Positions 1-5,831 of a DNA stretch of 7,059 nucleotides are shown piece after piece. The translations under genes were made by a program, and so were the position numbers. The DNA lies in assembly GCA_014534415.1 (NCBI GenBank), contig JACVRM010000110.1, positions 1-7,059 of the forward strand, in the 5' to 3' direction. Position 1 is the first letter of the stretch. The number at the start of each line of letters is the position of its first letter. This stretch comes from Thermoleophilia bacterium. GTDB lineage: Bacteria > Actinomycetota > Thermoleophilia > Gaiellales > Gaiellaceae. The notes under the pieces are model-generated. The model saw nothing but the letters and a program-made list of their open reading frames with translations. It did not search any database and had not been told where the DNA came from.

Positions 1-92
1 AATCATCCCCATCTCCATCGGTCGGGGGGCAGACGGCCATGCGACGCTTTTGCCGAGTCACCCCGTCGTGCTTCTGCTTTCCCGCGCTCTCG

Positions 93-104
93 GAGCACGT
101 GCTC
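93..104. repeat. 12-base perfect palindrome GAGCACGTGCTC
   Basis: The twelve bases read the same on both strands, centred on CACGTG. The symmetry does not extend into the flanks (G faces G on the next pair). It could be a binding site for a dimeric regulator, but in DNA this GC-rich such palindromes also occur by chance. There is no second copy in the window, and the distance to the nearest gene start (about 410 bases) does not favour a direct operator role. Confidence 0.3.
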
Positions 105-190
105 GCGGAGCCCTGCGCCGACTCTCGCGCCTTGCCGCGGCCGCCTCGCGCGCCGGTGCGTGCGCAAGGCAGGCCGACGCGACGAGACGT

Positions 191-213
191 GTCCCAGGGA
201 CAGCCCCGCCGAC
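191..213. repeat. Intergenic repeat unit, copy A (GTCCCAGGG type)
   Basis: This 23-base unit matches 293-315 at 18 of 23 positions by eye, in the same orientation and starting 102 bases before it. Its left part lies inside a perfect inverted repeat, TGTCCC-A-GGGACA (190-202), which could form a very tight hairpin or a dyad binding site. The unit sits in a stretch with no gene, as expected for a dispersed intergenic repeat. Whether it is repeated elsewhere in the genome cannot be seen from this window. Confidence 0.5.
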
Positions 214-292
214 ATGGCCGACCGGGCGAGTGAAGTGGCGCGGCGGCGCCCGCCGTCCGCAGCTCGCGATGAGTCGTGTCCGCTCGGGCCAC

Positions 293-315
293 GTCCCAGG
301 GCCTGTCCCTCCGAC
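293..315. repeat. Intergenic repeat unit, copy B (GTCCCAGGG type)
   Basis: This is the second copy of the unit at 191-213. The first nine bases (GTCCCAGGG) and the last six (CTCCGAC here, CGCCGAC in copy A, differing at one base) are nearly the same, and the middle has diverged. This copy carries its own short inverted repeat, AGGG-CCTGT-CCCT (298-310), so the dyad character is kept although the bases differ. That pattern hints at selection for structure, but two copies are too few to show it. Confidence 0.5.
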
Positions 316-515
316 GCGGCTGCGCGGGCCGTGACCGTTGCGAGCCACTCTGAGCTCTTCGGCGAGCTTCGGATTGCGTGGCCCGTCGCCTCGGGCGGCC
401 GGCACGAATCGAGGACGAGCCGCATTAGGATGCTGCGCCTCGTGGAGCCGAGTACGCCTCCTCCGTCGCGCGCGCGTGGCCGCCCGCCTGCCGGTCGCGT
501 CGAGCGCGTGAGCAC

Positions 516-1412
516 TTGGCGCTGATCGTCCGCACCGTGAGGCGCGACATCGCTCCGAGCGAGCTCGGCCCATGCGATGCGCACGAGCATCTGTTTCTCG
601 TCACGCCGCTCCAGCCCGGCGACGATTTCACCGACCTCGGCGCCGCGGTCCGCGAAGCGGAAACGCTCGCCGCCGCGGGGGCACGCGCGCTCGTCGATTG
701 GACGCCGATCGGGCTCGGGCGCGACCTCGACGGGCTCCGCGCCGTCGCAGAAGCCACAGGTCTCCACATCGTCGCTGCGACCGGTCTGCACCGCGACGCT
801 CACTACCCGGCCGACGACCCGCTGCGCGGTGCGTCGCTCGCCGAGCTGGCGGACCGGTTCGCCGCGGACCTGGAACGGTGCGGCATCGTCAAGCTCGGGG
901 CGAGCTACCACGTCGTCACGGCGTTCGAGGCGAAGGCGTTCGCCGCGGCGGCGCTTGCACACGAGCGCGTCGGAGCACCCGTCTGCGTGCACACCGAGCA
1001 CGGCACGATCGGGCTCCAGATCGTCGAGCGCCTCACCGGGGAGGGTGTGCCGCCGACGAGCGTCGTACTCGCCCACGTCGACCGCAATCCCGATGCCGGC
1101 GAGCATGCCGAGACGGCGGCGACAGGCGCTTGGCTCCAGCTCGACGGCCCCGGCCGGACGAAGTACTGGCCCGACTCGACGATCCTCGCGCTGATCGAAG
1201 AGCTCGCCGGCCGCGGCTACGCCGACCGGCTTCTGATCGGCGGCGACACCGGCAGGCGCTCGATGATGCGGGCCTACGGCGGCGGGCCCGGCCTCGATTA
1301 CGTCTTCGCGCGCTTCAAGCCGCGGCTCGAGCGCGAGCTGGGCCAGGAACTCGCCGAGCAGATCTTCGTGACGAATCCGGCCCGCGCGTTCGCTTTCGAG
1401 CCGCGCGGCTGA
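516..1412 (+). CDS. Phosphotriesterase-family metal-dependent hydrolase (lactonase-like)
   Basis: The 298-residue product belongs to the phosphotriesterase (PHP/COG1735) branch of the amidohydrolase superfamily, a TIM barrel with a binuclear metal site. All expected ligands are visible: the HxH pair H23 and H25 in a DAHEHL motif near the N terminus, the probable carbamylated bridging lysine K126, H159 in VHTEHG, H187 in VLAHVDRN, and D244 in IGGDTG. It should therefore be an active soluble hydrolase. Family members act on phosphotriesters, N-acylhomoserine lactones or sugar (phosphate) lactones; the last fits the sugar genes nearby, but this is inference. The start is TTG at 516, because the segment before GTG 537 (LIVRTVRRDI region) resembles the conserved N-terminal strand of the family, and an in-frame stop lies at 426. 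The ribosome site is weak. The gene converges with the methionine-synthase-like gene with only 15 bases between stop codons. Confidence 0.88.
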   Translation: MALIVRTVRRDIAPSELGPCDAHEHLFLVTPLQPGDDFTDLGAAVREAETLAAAGARALVDWTPIGLGRDLDGLRAVAEATGLHIVAATGLHRDAHYPADDPLRGASLAELADRFAADLERCGIVKLGASYHVVTAFEAKAFAAAALAHERVGAPVCVHTEHGTIGLQIVERLTGEGVPPTSVVLAHVDRNPDAGEHAETAATGAWLQLDGPGRTKYWPDSTILALIEELAGRGYADRLLIGGDTGRRSMMRAYGGGPGLDYVFARFKPRLERELGQELAEQIFVTNPARAFAFEPRG

Positions 1413-1427
1413 TCCGGAGCGAGACCC

Positions 1428-2456
1428 TCACAGCGTCTCGCGCACGCGCCGTGCGCCCTCGACCATGTTGGCGAGCTTCCGCTGCGCCGCCCACCGGGCG
1501 GTCTGCGAGAGGCCGCAGTCGGGACTGACGCTGAGGCGCTCCGCCGGGACGTACCGCAGGCACCCGCGTACGCGCTCCTCGACGTCCTCCGGCGTCTCGA
1601 CGTAGTAGCTCTTCACGTCGACGACGCCGACGCCGACGTCGTGCCGCTCGCCGACGCTCGCAATGAGCTCTAGCTCGGCAAACTCGCGGCTGGCCATCTC
1701 GAGGTGCAGCTCGTCGGCGGCGAGCTCGAGGAAGGCCGGAAACATCGGCGCGTAGCGGCGCGGGGCAACGGCGCGGCCCTTGAAGTTGCCGAAGCAGAGG
1801 TGCGTGCCCAAGTAGCAGCGGCCGACCACCGGCTCGACTGTGCGGTTGAAGATGTCCACGAGCCGCTCGGGGTCCTCGCGGTGCGCGTAGCAGCTCATCG
1901 ACGGCTCGTCGACGGTCAGGATCTGGCAGCCGGCGTCGACCAGGCGGGTCAGCTCGTCGCGCACGACCGGAACCAGCGCCTCGGTGATCGCGTACCGGTC
2001 CGGGTACTCGGCGCTCGGCTCGATGCGTCCGGCCAGCGTGTACGGGCCTGGGACGCTCGCCTTCAACTGGAATCCGGACGGCGCGAGCTCCCGCAGCCGC
2101 TGCCACTCGCTGACGGCGCCCAGGCCGTCCGGTGCAGCGAGCTCCCCTACGATCGTGTGCCGCCCACGCTGGTCGTGCGCCGGCGGGCCCCACCGTCTGC
2201 GCGGCTCGCGCTCGAGCTCGAGCCCCTCGAGGAACGCGTAGAAGGAGAGGTTGAAGTCGAAGCGCGCTTGCTCGCCGTCCGTGATGACGTCGAGCCCGGC
2301 CCGCAGCTGGTCGCCGACGGCGGCCCAGACAGCGTCGCGAATCGCCTCCTCGCGGTCTTCGGCACCGAGCTCGTCGATGTGCGCTCCGGCCAGCTCCAGC
2401 CACCCCGGAAACGGGAAGCTTCCGACGACGGTCGTCCGAAGCGGCGCGTGCGGCAC
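1428..2456 (-). CDS. Stand-alone MetE C-terminal catalytic domain (cobalamin-independent methionine synthase family)
   Basis: The 342-residue product corresponds to the C-terminal catalytic barrel of MetE and lacks the N-terminal half found in the full-length enzyme of about 750 residues. The N terminus has the typical TTVVGSFP strand, followed by ITDGEQ (59-63), VPGPYTL (135-141) and a DEPS motif (183-186). The zinc ligands known from MetE are all recognisable: H219 and C221 in THLCFGNF, E253 in HLEMAS, and C314 in SPDCGL. It should thus bind zinc and activate a thiol for methyl transfer. Short core-MetE proteins take their methyl group from donors other than the usual folate, in some archaea and bacteria a corrinoid protein; the donor here is unknown. 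The GTG start follows the nagA stop by 4 bases, so the two genes are co-transcribed. A role in methionine synthesis or in a methyl-transfer step of a catabolic route are both possible. Confidence 0.85.
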   Translation of the reverse strand: MPHAPLRTTVVGSFPFPGWLELAGAHIDELGAEDREEAIRDAVWAAVGDQLRAGLDVITDGEQARFDFNLSFYAFLEGLELEREPRRRWGPPAHDQRGRHTIVGELAAPDGLGAVSEWQRLRELAPSGFQLKASVPGPYTLAGRIEPSAEYPDRYAITEALVPVVRDELTRLVDAGCQILTVDEPSMSCYAHREDPERLVDIFNRTVEPVVGRCYLGTHLCFGNFKGRAVAPRRYAPMFPAFLELAADELHLEMASREFAELELIASVGERHDVGVGVVDVKSYYVETPEDVEERVRGCLRYVPAERLSVSPDCGLSQTARWAAQRKLANMVEGARRVRETL

Positions 2457-2460
2457 CGCG

Positions 2461-3513
2461 TCAGCCTACGAGCTGCCCGGCGCGGACCACCCGGCTCACG
2501 GCATGCCCCTCGTCGAGGACGACCACGTCGGCGCGGGCGCCCGGCTGGAGCGTTCCGACGTCTCGCCGTCCGAGCAGGCGCGCCGGCACGCTCGTCGCCG
2601 CTGCCATGGCGTCGACGAGCGGCACGCCGAGCGCGATGAGGCGCCTGAGCGCTTCGGGAAGGCCCACGACGCTGCCCGCGAGGGCGCCTCCCTCCCGACG
2701 AGCAACTCCGTCGCGGACCGTCACGCTGAGGCTGCCGAGTCGAAACGACCCGTCGCCTTCCCCTGCCGCCGCGATTGCGTCGCTCACGACCGCGAGCCGC
2801 CCACGCGCCGCGCCCCATGCCAGCAGCACTGTCTCGTCGGCGAGGTGGTGCCCGTCGCAGATGAGCTGGACCGTGACGTCCTGACGCGCGAGCGCGGCAC
2901 CGGCGAGCCCGGGTGCACGGTGTGAGAACGGCGCCATGGCGTTGAAGAGGTGCGTCACGGCCCGCGCGCCACGGTCGAACGCCGCATGAGCGACACGAGC
3001 GTCGGCGCGCGAGTGGCCGAGCGACGCGACGATGCCGCGCCGGACGAGCTCGTCGACCAGCTCCAGCGCACGCGGCAGCTCCGGCGCAAGCGTCACGACG
3101 GCCACACGGCCGGCGTCGAGCAGCCGGCTGAGCAACTCGGGGTCCGGCGGACGAAGGCAGTCGGGCGGATGCGCGCCGGGCAGCTCGAGAAACGGGCCCT
3201 CGAGGTGCACCGGCGGGTCGATCGCGCGGAGAGCGTGGAGCGTCGTCTCCGGAGGAGCGCTGATCAACGTCGGCAGCCATGTGGTCACTCCGGTGGCGGC
3301 CAGCCGGGCGTCGACCTCGCGCCACCGCTCCGGCTCGGCGAGGAGGTCGATGCCGGCGTAGCCGTTCACCTGCAGGTCTACGAAGCCCGGCGCGGCTACT
3401 CCGCGGCCGCGCCGTGAGACGAGGCCGACCGCGGCGATCCGGCCGTCGTCGACCTCGACGTCTCCGCGCACGAGCTCGCCGCCCACGATCGCCGCCTCGA
3501 CGCCAAGCCGCAC
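2461..3513 (-). CDS. nagA: N-acetylglucosamine-6-phosphate deacetylase (NagA family)
   Basis: The 350-residue amidohydrolase should remove the acetyl group from N-acetylglucosamine-6-phosphate or a close relative in the cytoplasm. The family signature is nearly complete: PGFVDLQVNGYAG (42-54, the Q-N-G form of the metal motif used by E. coli-type NagA), LEGPFL with metal ligand E105, GAHPP (113-117), H167 in LGHSRA, H188 in THLFNAM, H222/H223 in CDGHH, the catalytic aspartate D245 in SDAIAAAG, and LAGS (278-281). The C terminus ends in the usual beta-sandwich strand (GARADVVVLD). It is somewhat shorter than the roughly 380 residues usual for the family, with no key part missing. The start is GTG at 3513, just before the first strand of the beta-sandwich; the ribosome site is poor. 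It leads a two-gene unit with the MetE-like gene and is divergent from the SDR operon across 47 bases. The exact acetylated substrate is not proven, since no NagB or kinase is adjacent. Confidence 0.9.
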   Translation of the reverse strand: MRLGVEAAIVGGELVRGDVEVDDGRIAAVGLVSRRGRGVAAPGFVDLQVNGYAGIDLLAEPERWREVDARLAATGVTTWLPTLISAPPETTLHALRAIDPPVHLEGPFLELPGAHPPDCLRPPDPELLSRLLDAGRVAVVTLAPELPRALELVDELVRRGIVASLGHSRADARVAHAAFDRGARAVTHLFNAMAPFSHRAPGLAGAALARQDVTVQLICDGHHLADETVLLAWGAARGRLAVVSDAIAAAGEGDGSFRLGSLSVTVRDGVARREGGALAGSVVGLPEALRRLIALGVPLVDAMAAATSVPARLLGRRDVGTLQPGARADVVVLDEGHAVSRVVRAGQLVG

Positions 3514-3560
3514 GCAGGCAGCTTATTGCTCGCCCGTCTAGACAGCTATACAGTCAGCGC
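3514..3560. promoter_or_regulatory. Divergent promoter/operator region between nagA and the SDR operon
   Basis: These 47 bases separate two divergent start codons and are visibly richer in A and T than their surroundings. They must contain promoters for both units unless one promoter lies inside a gene. For the plus strand, TATACA at 3547-3552 is a fair -10 element, and TTATTG (3523-3528), 18 bases before it, is a possible but poor -35. Transcription would start about 7 bases after the -10, so close to GTG 3561 that the messenger would be almost or fully leaderless. That agrees with the lack of a Shine-Dalgarno sequence before this gene. On the minus strand TATAGC (3550-3545) could serve as the -10 for nagA. 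The palindrome at 3536-3543 lies between these elements. Confidence 0.55.
3536..3543. promoter_or_regulatory. Putative GntR/HutC-type operator GTCTAGAC
   Basis: GTCTAGAC is a perfect 8-base palindrome. It fits the general HutC-subfamily core GTMTAKAC and is identical to the centre of the dre sites (core TGGTCTAGACCA) bound by DasR/NagR regulators of amino-sugar use. The outer bases of the dre consensus are not conserved here (C before, A after). Next to it, 3544-3551 read on the minus strand gives GTATAGCT, matching the same core at 6 of 8 positions, so a degenerate second site may exist, centred 8 bases away. The palindrome lies just upstream of the plus-strand -10 element, where a bound repressor would block polymerase. 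The likely ligand protein is the GntR/UTRA regulator encoded at 5118-5831. Binding is inferred, not shown. Confidence 0.55.
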
Positions 3561-4313
3561 GTGCTCGACGTCTTCGACCTGAGCGGCCGGCGGGTGGTCG
3601 TTACGGGGGCATCGAGCGGGATCGGCGAGGCGATCGCGGCGGCGTTCGGGCGCGCCGGCGCGCTGGTGGCAGGCATCTCGCTCGACGGCGGAGGCCCGGT
3701 CGACGGGATCTTCGTACAGGGCGACACCGGCGACCCGGAGGCAGTCTCACGGTTGGCCGAGCGCGTGACGGCCGCCTGGGGCGGCATCGACGTCTGGGTC
3801 AACAACGCCGCGCGGCTGATGGTGCGGCCGCTCGTCGAGACGACGGACGAGGAGTGGCACTCCTTGCTGCGCGGCAACCTGCACGGCTACTTCTACGGCT
3901 GCCGCACGGCCGCGCAGCGGATGCTCGCCCAGGACGCAGGCGGCCGGATCGTCAACATCTCGTCCGCCGCGGACGTGCTGGCGGTGCCGGGCCTCGGCGC
4001 GTACACGGCGGCGAAGGGGGCGATCGTCGCGCTCACGAAGGTGCTGGCCCTCGAGCTCGCGCGGGCGGGCGTGACCGTGAACGCCGTTGCGCCGGGCGCG
4101 ATCGACACGCCGCTGAACGTGAGCGCGTACACCGAGGACGTACGTCGCACGTACGAGCACCGGATCGCGCTCGGCCGCATCGGGACGCCCGGCGAGATCG
4201 CCGACGTCGTCCTGTTCCTCGCCTCCGACGCGGCCCGCTACGTGACCGGTCAGGAGCTCGTCGTGGACGGCGGCCTGACGATCAACGGCGCCGTCGGCCA
4301 CGCACGTGCTTGA
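3561..4313 (+). CDS. Short-chain dehydrogenase/reductase (SDR), probable sugar dehydrogenase
   Basis: This 250-residue classical SDR should oxidise or reduce a hydroxyl/keto group with NAD(P). The Rossmann motif TGASSGIG is at 15-22, NNAA at 81-84, the structural asparagine at N106, the catalytic serine at S135 (in NISSA), and the Y148-x3-K152 pair in AYTAAKG. PGAIDTP (178-184) and the C-terminal YVTGQELVVDGG (227-238) are typical of family members of this length. The frame is open far upstream, but the start is GTG at 3561: it places FDLSGRRVVVTG at the N terminus as usual, and any earlier start would run through the divergent promoter into nagA. No Shine-Dalgarno sequence precedes it, consistent with a leaderless messenger. 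It is the first gene of the operon. Together with the lactonase next to it, a role as aldose 1-dehydrogenase is plausible, but the family is too broad to name the substrate. Confidence 0.9.
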   Translation: MLDVFDLSGRRVVVTGASSGIGEAIAAAFGRAGALVAGISLDGGGPVDGIFVQGDTGDPEAVSRLAERVTAAWGGIDVWVNNAARLMVRPLVETTDEEWHSLLRGNLHGYFYGCRTAAQRMLAQDAGGRIVNISSAADVLAVPGLGAYTAAKGAIVALTKVLALELARAGVTVNAVAPGAIDTPLNVSAYTEDVRRTYEHRIALGRIGTPGEIADVVLFLASDAARYVTGQELVVDGGLTINGAVGHARA

Positions 4314-5121
4314 GCTGCTCGTCGACGGCCTCGACCACCCGGAGGGCGTCTGCTGGGACCCCCGGAGCAGCATGGTGTGGGCCGGCGGCGAGGCCGGCCA
4401 GCTGTACCGCGTCGACCTCGAATCGCGCACGGCGAAGCAGACGGCGAGCGCGCCGGGCTTCGTGTTGGGGCTCGCCGCCGACGGGCGCGGGCGCATCGTC
4501 GCCTGCTGCGGCGACGACGGCCTCGTCTGCGTGCTCGAGGACGGCGGCGTACGAACGCTGCACGACGGTCTCGGCTTTCCGAACCACCCCGCGTTCGGGC
4601 CCGACGGGACGCTGTACGTCTCCGACAGCGGATCATGGGGTCGAAACGACGGACGTGTTCTCCGGCTTTCGCCCGACGGCGACGTCGACGTGCTCTGCGA
4701 CCGGCTGTCGCACTTCCCGAACGGCTGCGCGGTGACGGCGGAGGGCCGCTGGCTCTGGATCGTGGAGAGCTTCGAGCCGACCGTGAACCGCGTCGATCTC
4801 GAGACGCGCGCGGTGGAGCGCATCGCGCGACTCGACGGCACCGTGCCCGACGGCGTCGCCTTCACCGCGGACGGCGGCGTGCTCGTCTCGTGCTACCGGC
4901 CGGACCGGATCGTCCACGTCGACGGCGCGGGCGGAGTCGCCGTCGTGGCCGAGGACCCGCAGGGAACGCTGCTCGCAGCGCCCACGAATGTCGCCTTCGT
5001 CGGCCGCGAGCTCGACCGGCTCGTCTCCGCGAACCTCGGCCGCTGGCACCTCACGCTGCTCGACGTCGGTCTGCGCGGCGCGCCGCTCCACTACCCGACG
5101 CGCTGGGCGGCCGACGCATGA
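4306..5121 (+). CDS. SMP-30/gluconolactonase-family lactonase
   Basis: The 271-residue product is a six-bladed beta-propeller of the SMP-30/gluconolactonase/LRE family, which opens sugar lactones to sugar acids with one divalent metal ion. The metal-binding residues are recognisable: E13 in HPEGVCWD, N139 in FPNGCAV and D182 in PDGVAFTADG. Other family-like segments are PNHPAFGPDGTLYVSDSG (92-109) and APTNVAF (225-231). Repeated blade patterns of the type DGxLxV and GRVLRLSPDG are present through the chain. There is no signal peptide, so it should act in the cytoplasm. The GTG start lies inside the SDR gene, overlapping its end by 8 bases, which implies translational coupling and suggests that it acts on the product of that dehydrogenase. 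The chain is slightly shorter than the usual 290-300 residues but looks complete. Confidence 0.87.
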   Translation: MLELLVDGLDHPEGVCWDPRSSMVWAGGEAGQLYRVDLESRTAKQTASAPGFVLGLAADGRGRIVACCGDDGLVCVLEDGGVRTLHDGLGFPNHPAFGPDGTLYVSDSGSWGRNDGRVLRLSPDGDVDVLCDRLSHFPNGCAVTAEGRWLWIVESFEPTVNRVDLETRAVERIARLDGTVPDGVAFTADGGVLVSCYRPDRIVHVDGAGGVAVVAEDPQGTLLAAPTNVAFVGRELDRLVSANLGRWHLTLLDVGLRGAPLHYPTRWAADA

Positions 5122-5831
5122 ACGCCCTCGTGCCGCGCTACCACGCGATCGAGCAGGCGCTGCGTGCCCGGATCGCCGAGCTCGAGCCGCATGCGCGGCT
5201 GCCGTCCGATGCCCAGCTCTGTCACGAGTTCGGCGTCTCGCGCATGACGGCCCGCGTCGCCGTCCAGCGCCTGGTGCAGGAGGGCCTCGTCTACCGCGTG
5301 CCCGGCCGGGGTACGTTCGTCGCGCCGAGCGGCGCGAACCGCACGGCGAGCCGCATCCTCTCGTTCTCCGACGAGATGCGCCGCAAGGGCCGGACGCCGA
5401 GCTCGCGCGTTCTCCAGAAACGCCGCCGCCCGGCGAACGACGCCGAGCGGAACAGGCTCGCGGTGGACGAGGTCGTGGTGCTGCGCCGTGTCCGCGTTGC
5501 CGACGGCGAGCCCGTGGCCGTCGAGACGGCCGTGTTCCCGGCGGCGCGCGTCGCACACCTGCTCGACGGCGACCTCGAGGGCACGTCGCTGTTCGCGACG
5601 CTCGCGCACGCCGGGCTGGTGCCGACCGCGGGGCGGGCGTCGCTCGCCGCCGAGGCCGCGAACGCGGCCGACGCGCGCGTCCTAGGAGTGAAGCGCGGGT
5701 CGCCGTTGCTCGTCGAGCGCCGGCTCATCAACGACCAGGACGGGGCGCCGCTCGAATGGACCGAGAGCCGCTACGTCGGCTCGCGGTACGGGCTGGACGT
5801 CGACTTCGAGGTGGAGCTACCGGCTTCGTGA
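5118..5831 (+). CDS. GntR-family (HutC subfamily) transcriptional regulator with UTRA domain
   Basis: The 237-residue product has an N-terminal winged helix-turn-helix of the GntR type (about residues 7-70), with the signature LPSDAQLCHEFGVSRMTARVAV region at 28-49 and the wing GRGTFVAP at 63-70. The usual glutamate of LPSE is an aspartate here. From about residue 78 to 232 follows a UTRA effector-binding domain, with the typical opening RILSFSDEMRRKG and the ending PLEWTESRYVGSRY. UTRA domains sense small ligands, often sugar phosphates or other carbohydrate metabolites, and release DNA on binding. The ATG (the only ATG start in the window) overlaps the lactonase stop in an ATGA. Being inside the operon, it probably represses its own synthesis and that of its neighbours, most likely through GTCTAGAC at 3536-3543, and may also control nagA. 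The inducer is unknown. Confidence 0.92.
   Translation: MNALVPRYHAIEQALRARIAELEPHARLPSDAQLCHEFGVSRMTARVAVQRLVQEGLVYRVPGRGTFVAPSGANRTASRILSFSDEMRRKGRTPSSRVLQKRRRPANDAERNRLAVDEVVVLRRVRVADGEPVAVETAVFPAARVAHLLDGDLEGTSLFATLAHAGLVPTAGRASLAAEAANAADARVLGVKRGSPLLVERRLINDQDGAPLEWTESRYVGSRYGLDVDFEVELPAS

Larger units (their letters stand above)
1..515. other. Non-coding stretch upstream of the phosphotriesterase-family gene
   Basis: No believable gene was found in these 515 bases. Open frames exist on both strands, as expected at this GC content, but their translations are Arg/Pro/Ala-rich, lack any family motif and overlap each other. The stretch holds two related repeat units (191-213 and 293-315) and a 12-base palindrome, GAGCACGTGCTC, at 93-104. 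Immediately before the downstream gene, TAGGAT at 426-431 could be a TANNAT-type -10 element, but no -35 partner is evident, so this is only a weak suggestion. The promoter of the phosphotriesterase-family gene should lie here unless it is read from an upstream gene outside the window. Confidence 0.6.

Noticed and set aside
241..255. Short hairpin CGGCG-GCGCC-CGCCG
   Set aside because: A 5-base all-GC stem is expected by chance at this composition, has no T tract and is not at the end of a gene.
160..525. Plus-strand open frame of 121 codons before the phosphotriesterase-family gene
   Set aside because: The composition is low-complexity Arg/Pro/Ala/Ser, it crosses both repeat units, it has no ribosome site and it shows no recognisable family.
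58..573. Minus-strand open frame of 171 codons covering the repeats
   Set aside because: Its repeated Gly-Pro-Gly-Thr-like segments are simply the translation of the two DNA repeats; the rest is Arg-rich and without motif.
3..1106. Long minus-strand open frame (367 codons) through the non-coding stretch and the phosphotriesterase-family gene
   Set aside because: The translation is Arg-rich with no family motif, and it is antisense to a gene with a full metal-site signature; it is a high-GC shadow frame.
1413..1427. Possible bidirectional terminator between the convergent genes
   Set aside because: Only 15 bases separate the stop codons, and no hairpin followed by a T run is visible on either strand.
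2147..3325. Minus-strand open frame of 392 codons overlapping nagA and the MetE-like gene
   Set aside because: Its translation is Arg/Ala/Pro-rich and lacks motifs, while the two overlapping genes carry complete active-site signatures.
3279..3560. N-terminal extension of the SDR gene
   Set aside because: The frame is open, but the extension is antisense to nagA, is Arg-rich and would cover the divergent promoter; GTG 3561 gives a normal SDR N terminus.
4988..5827. Upstream extension of the DUF4432 frame through the lactonase and regulator genes
   Set aside because: The two genes it would overlap have clear family motifs in other frames, and the DUF4432-like sequence begins only after 5828.
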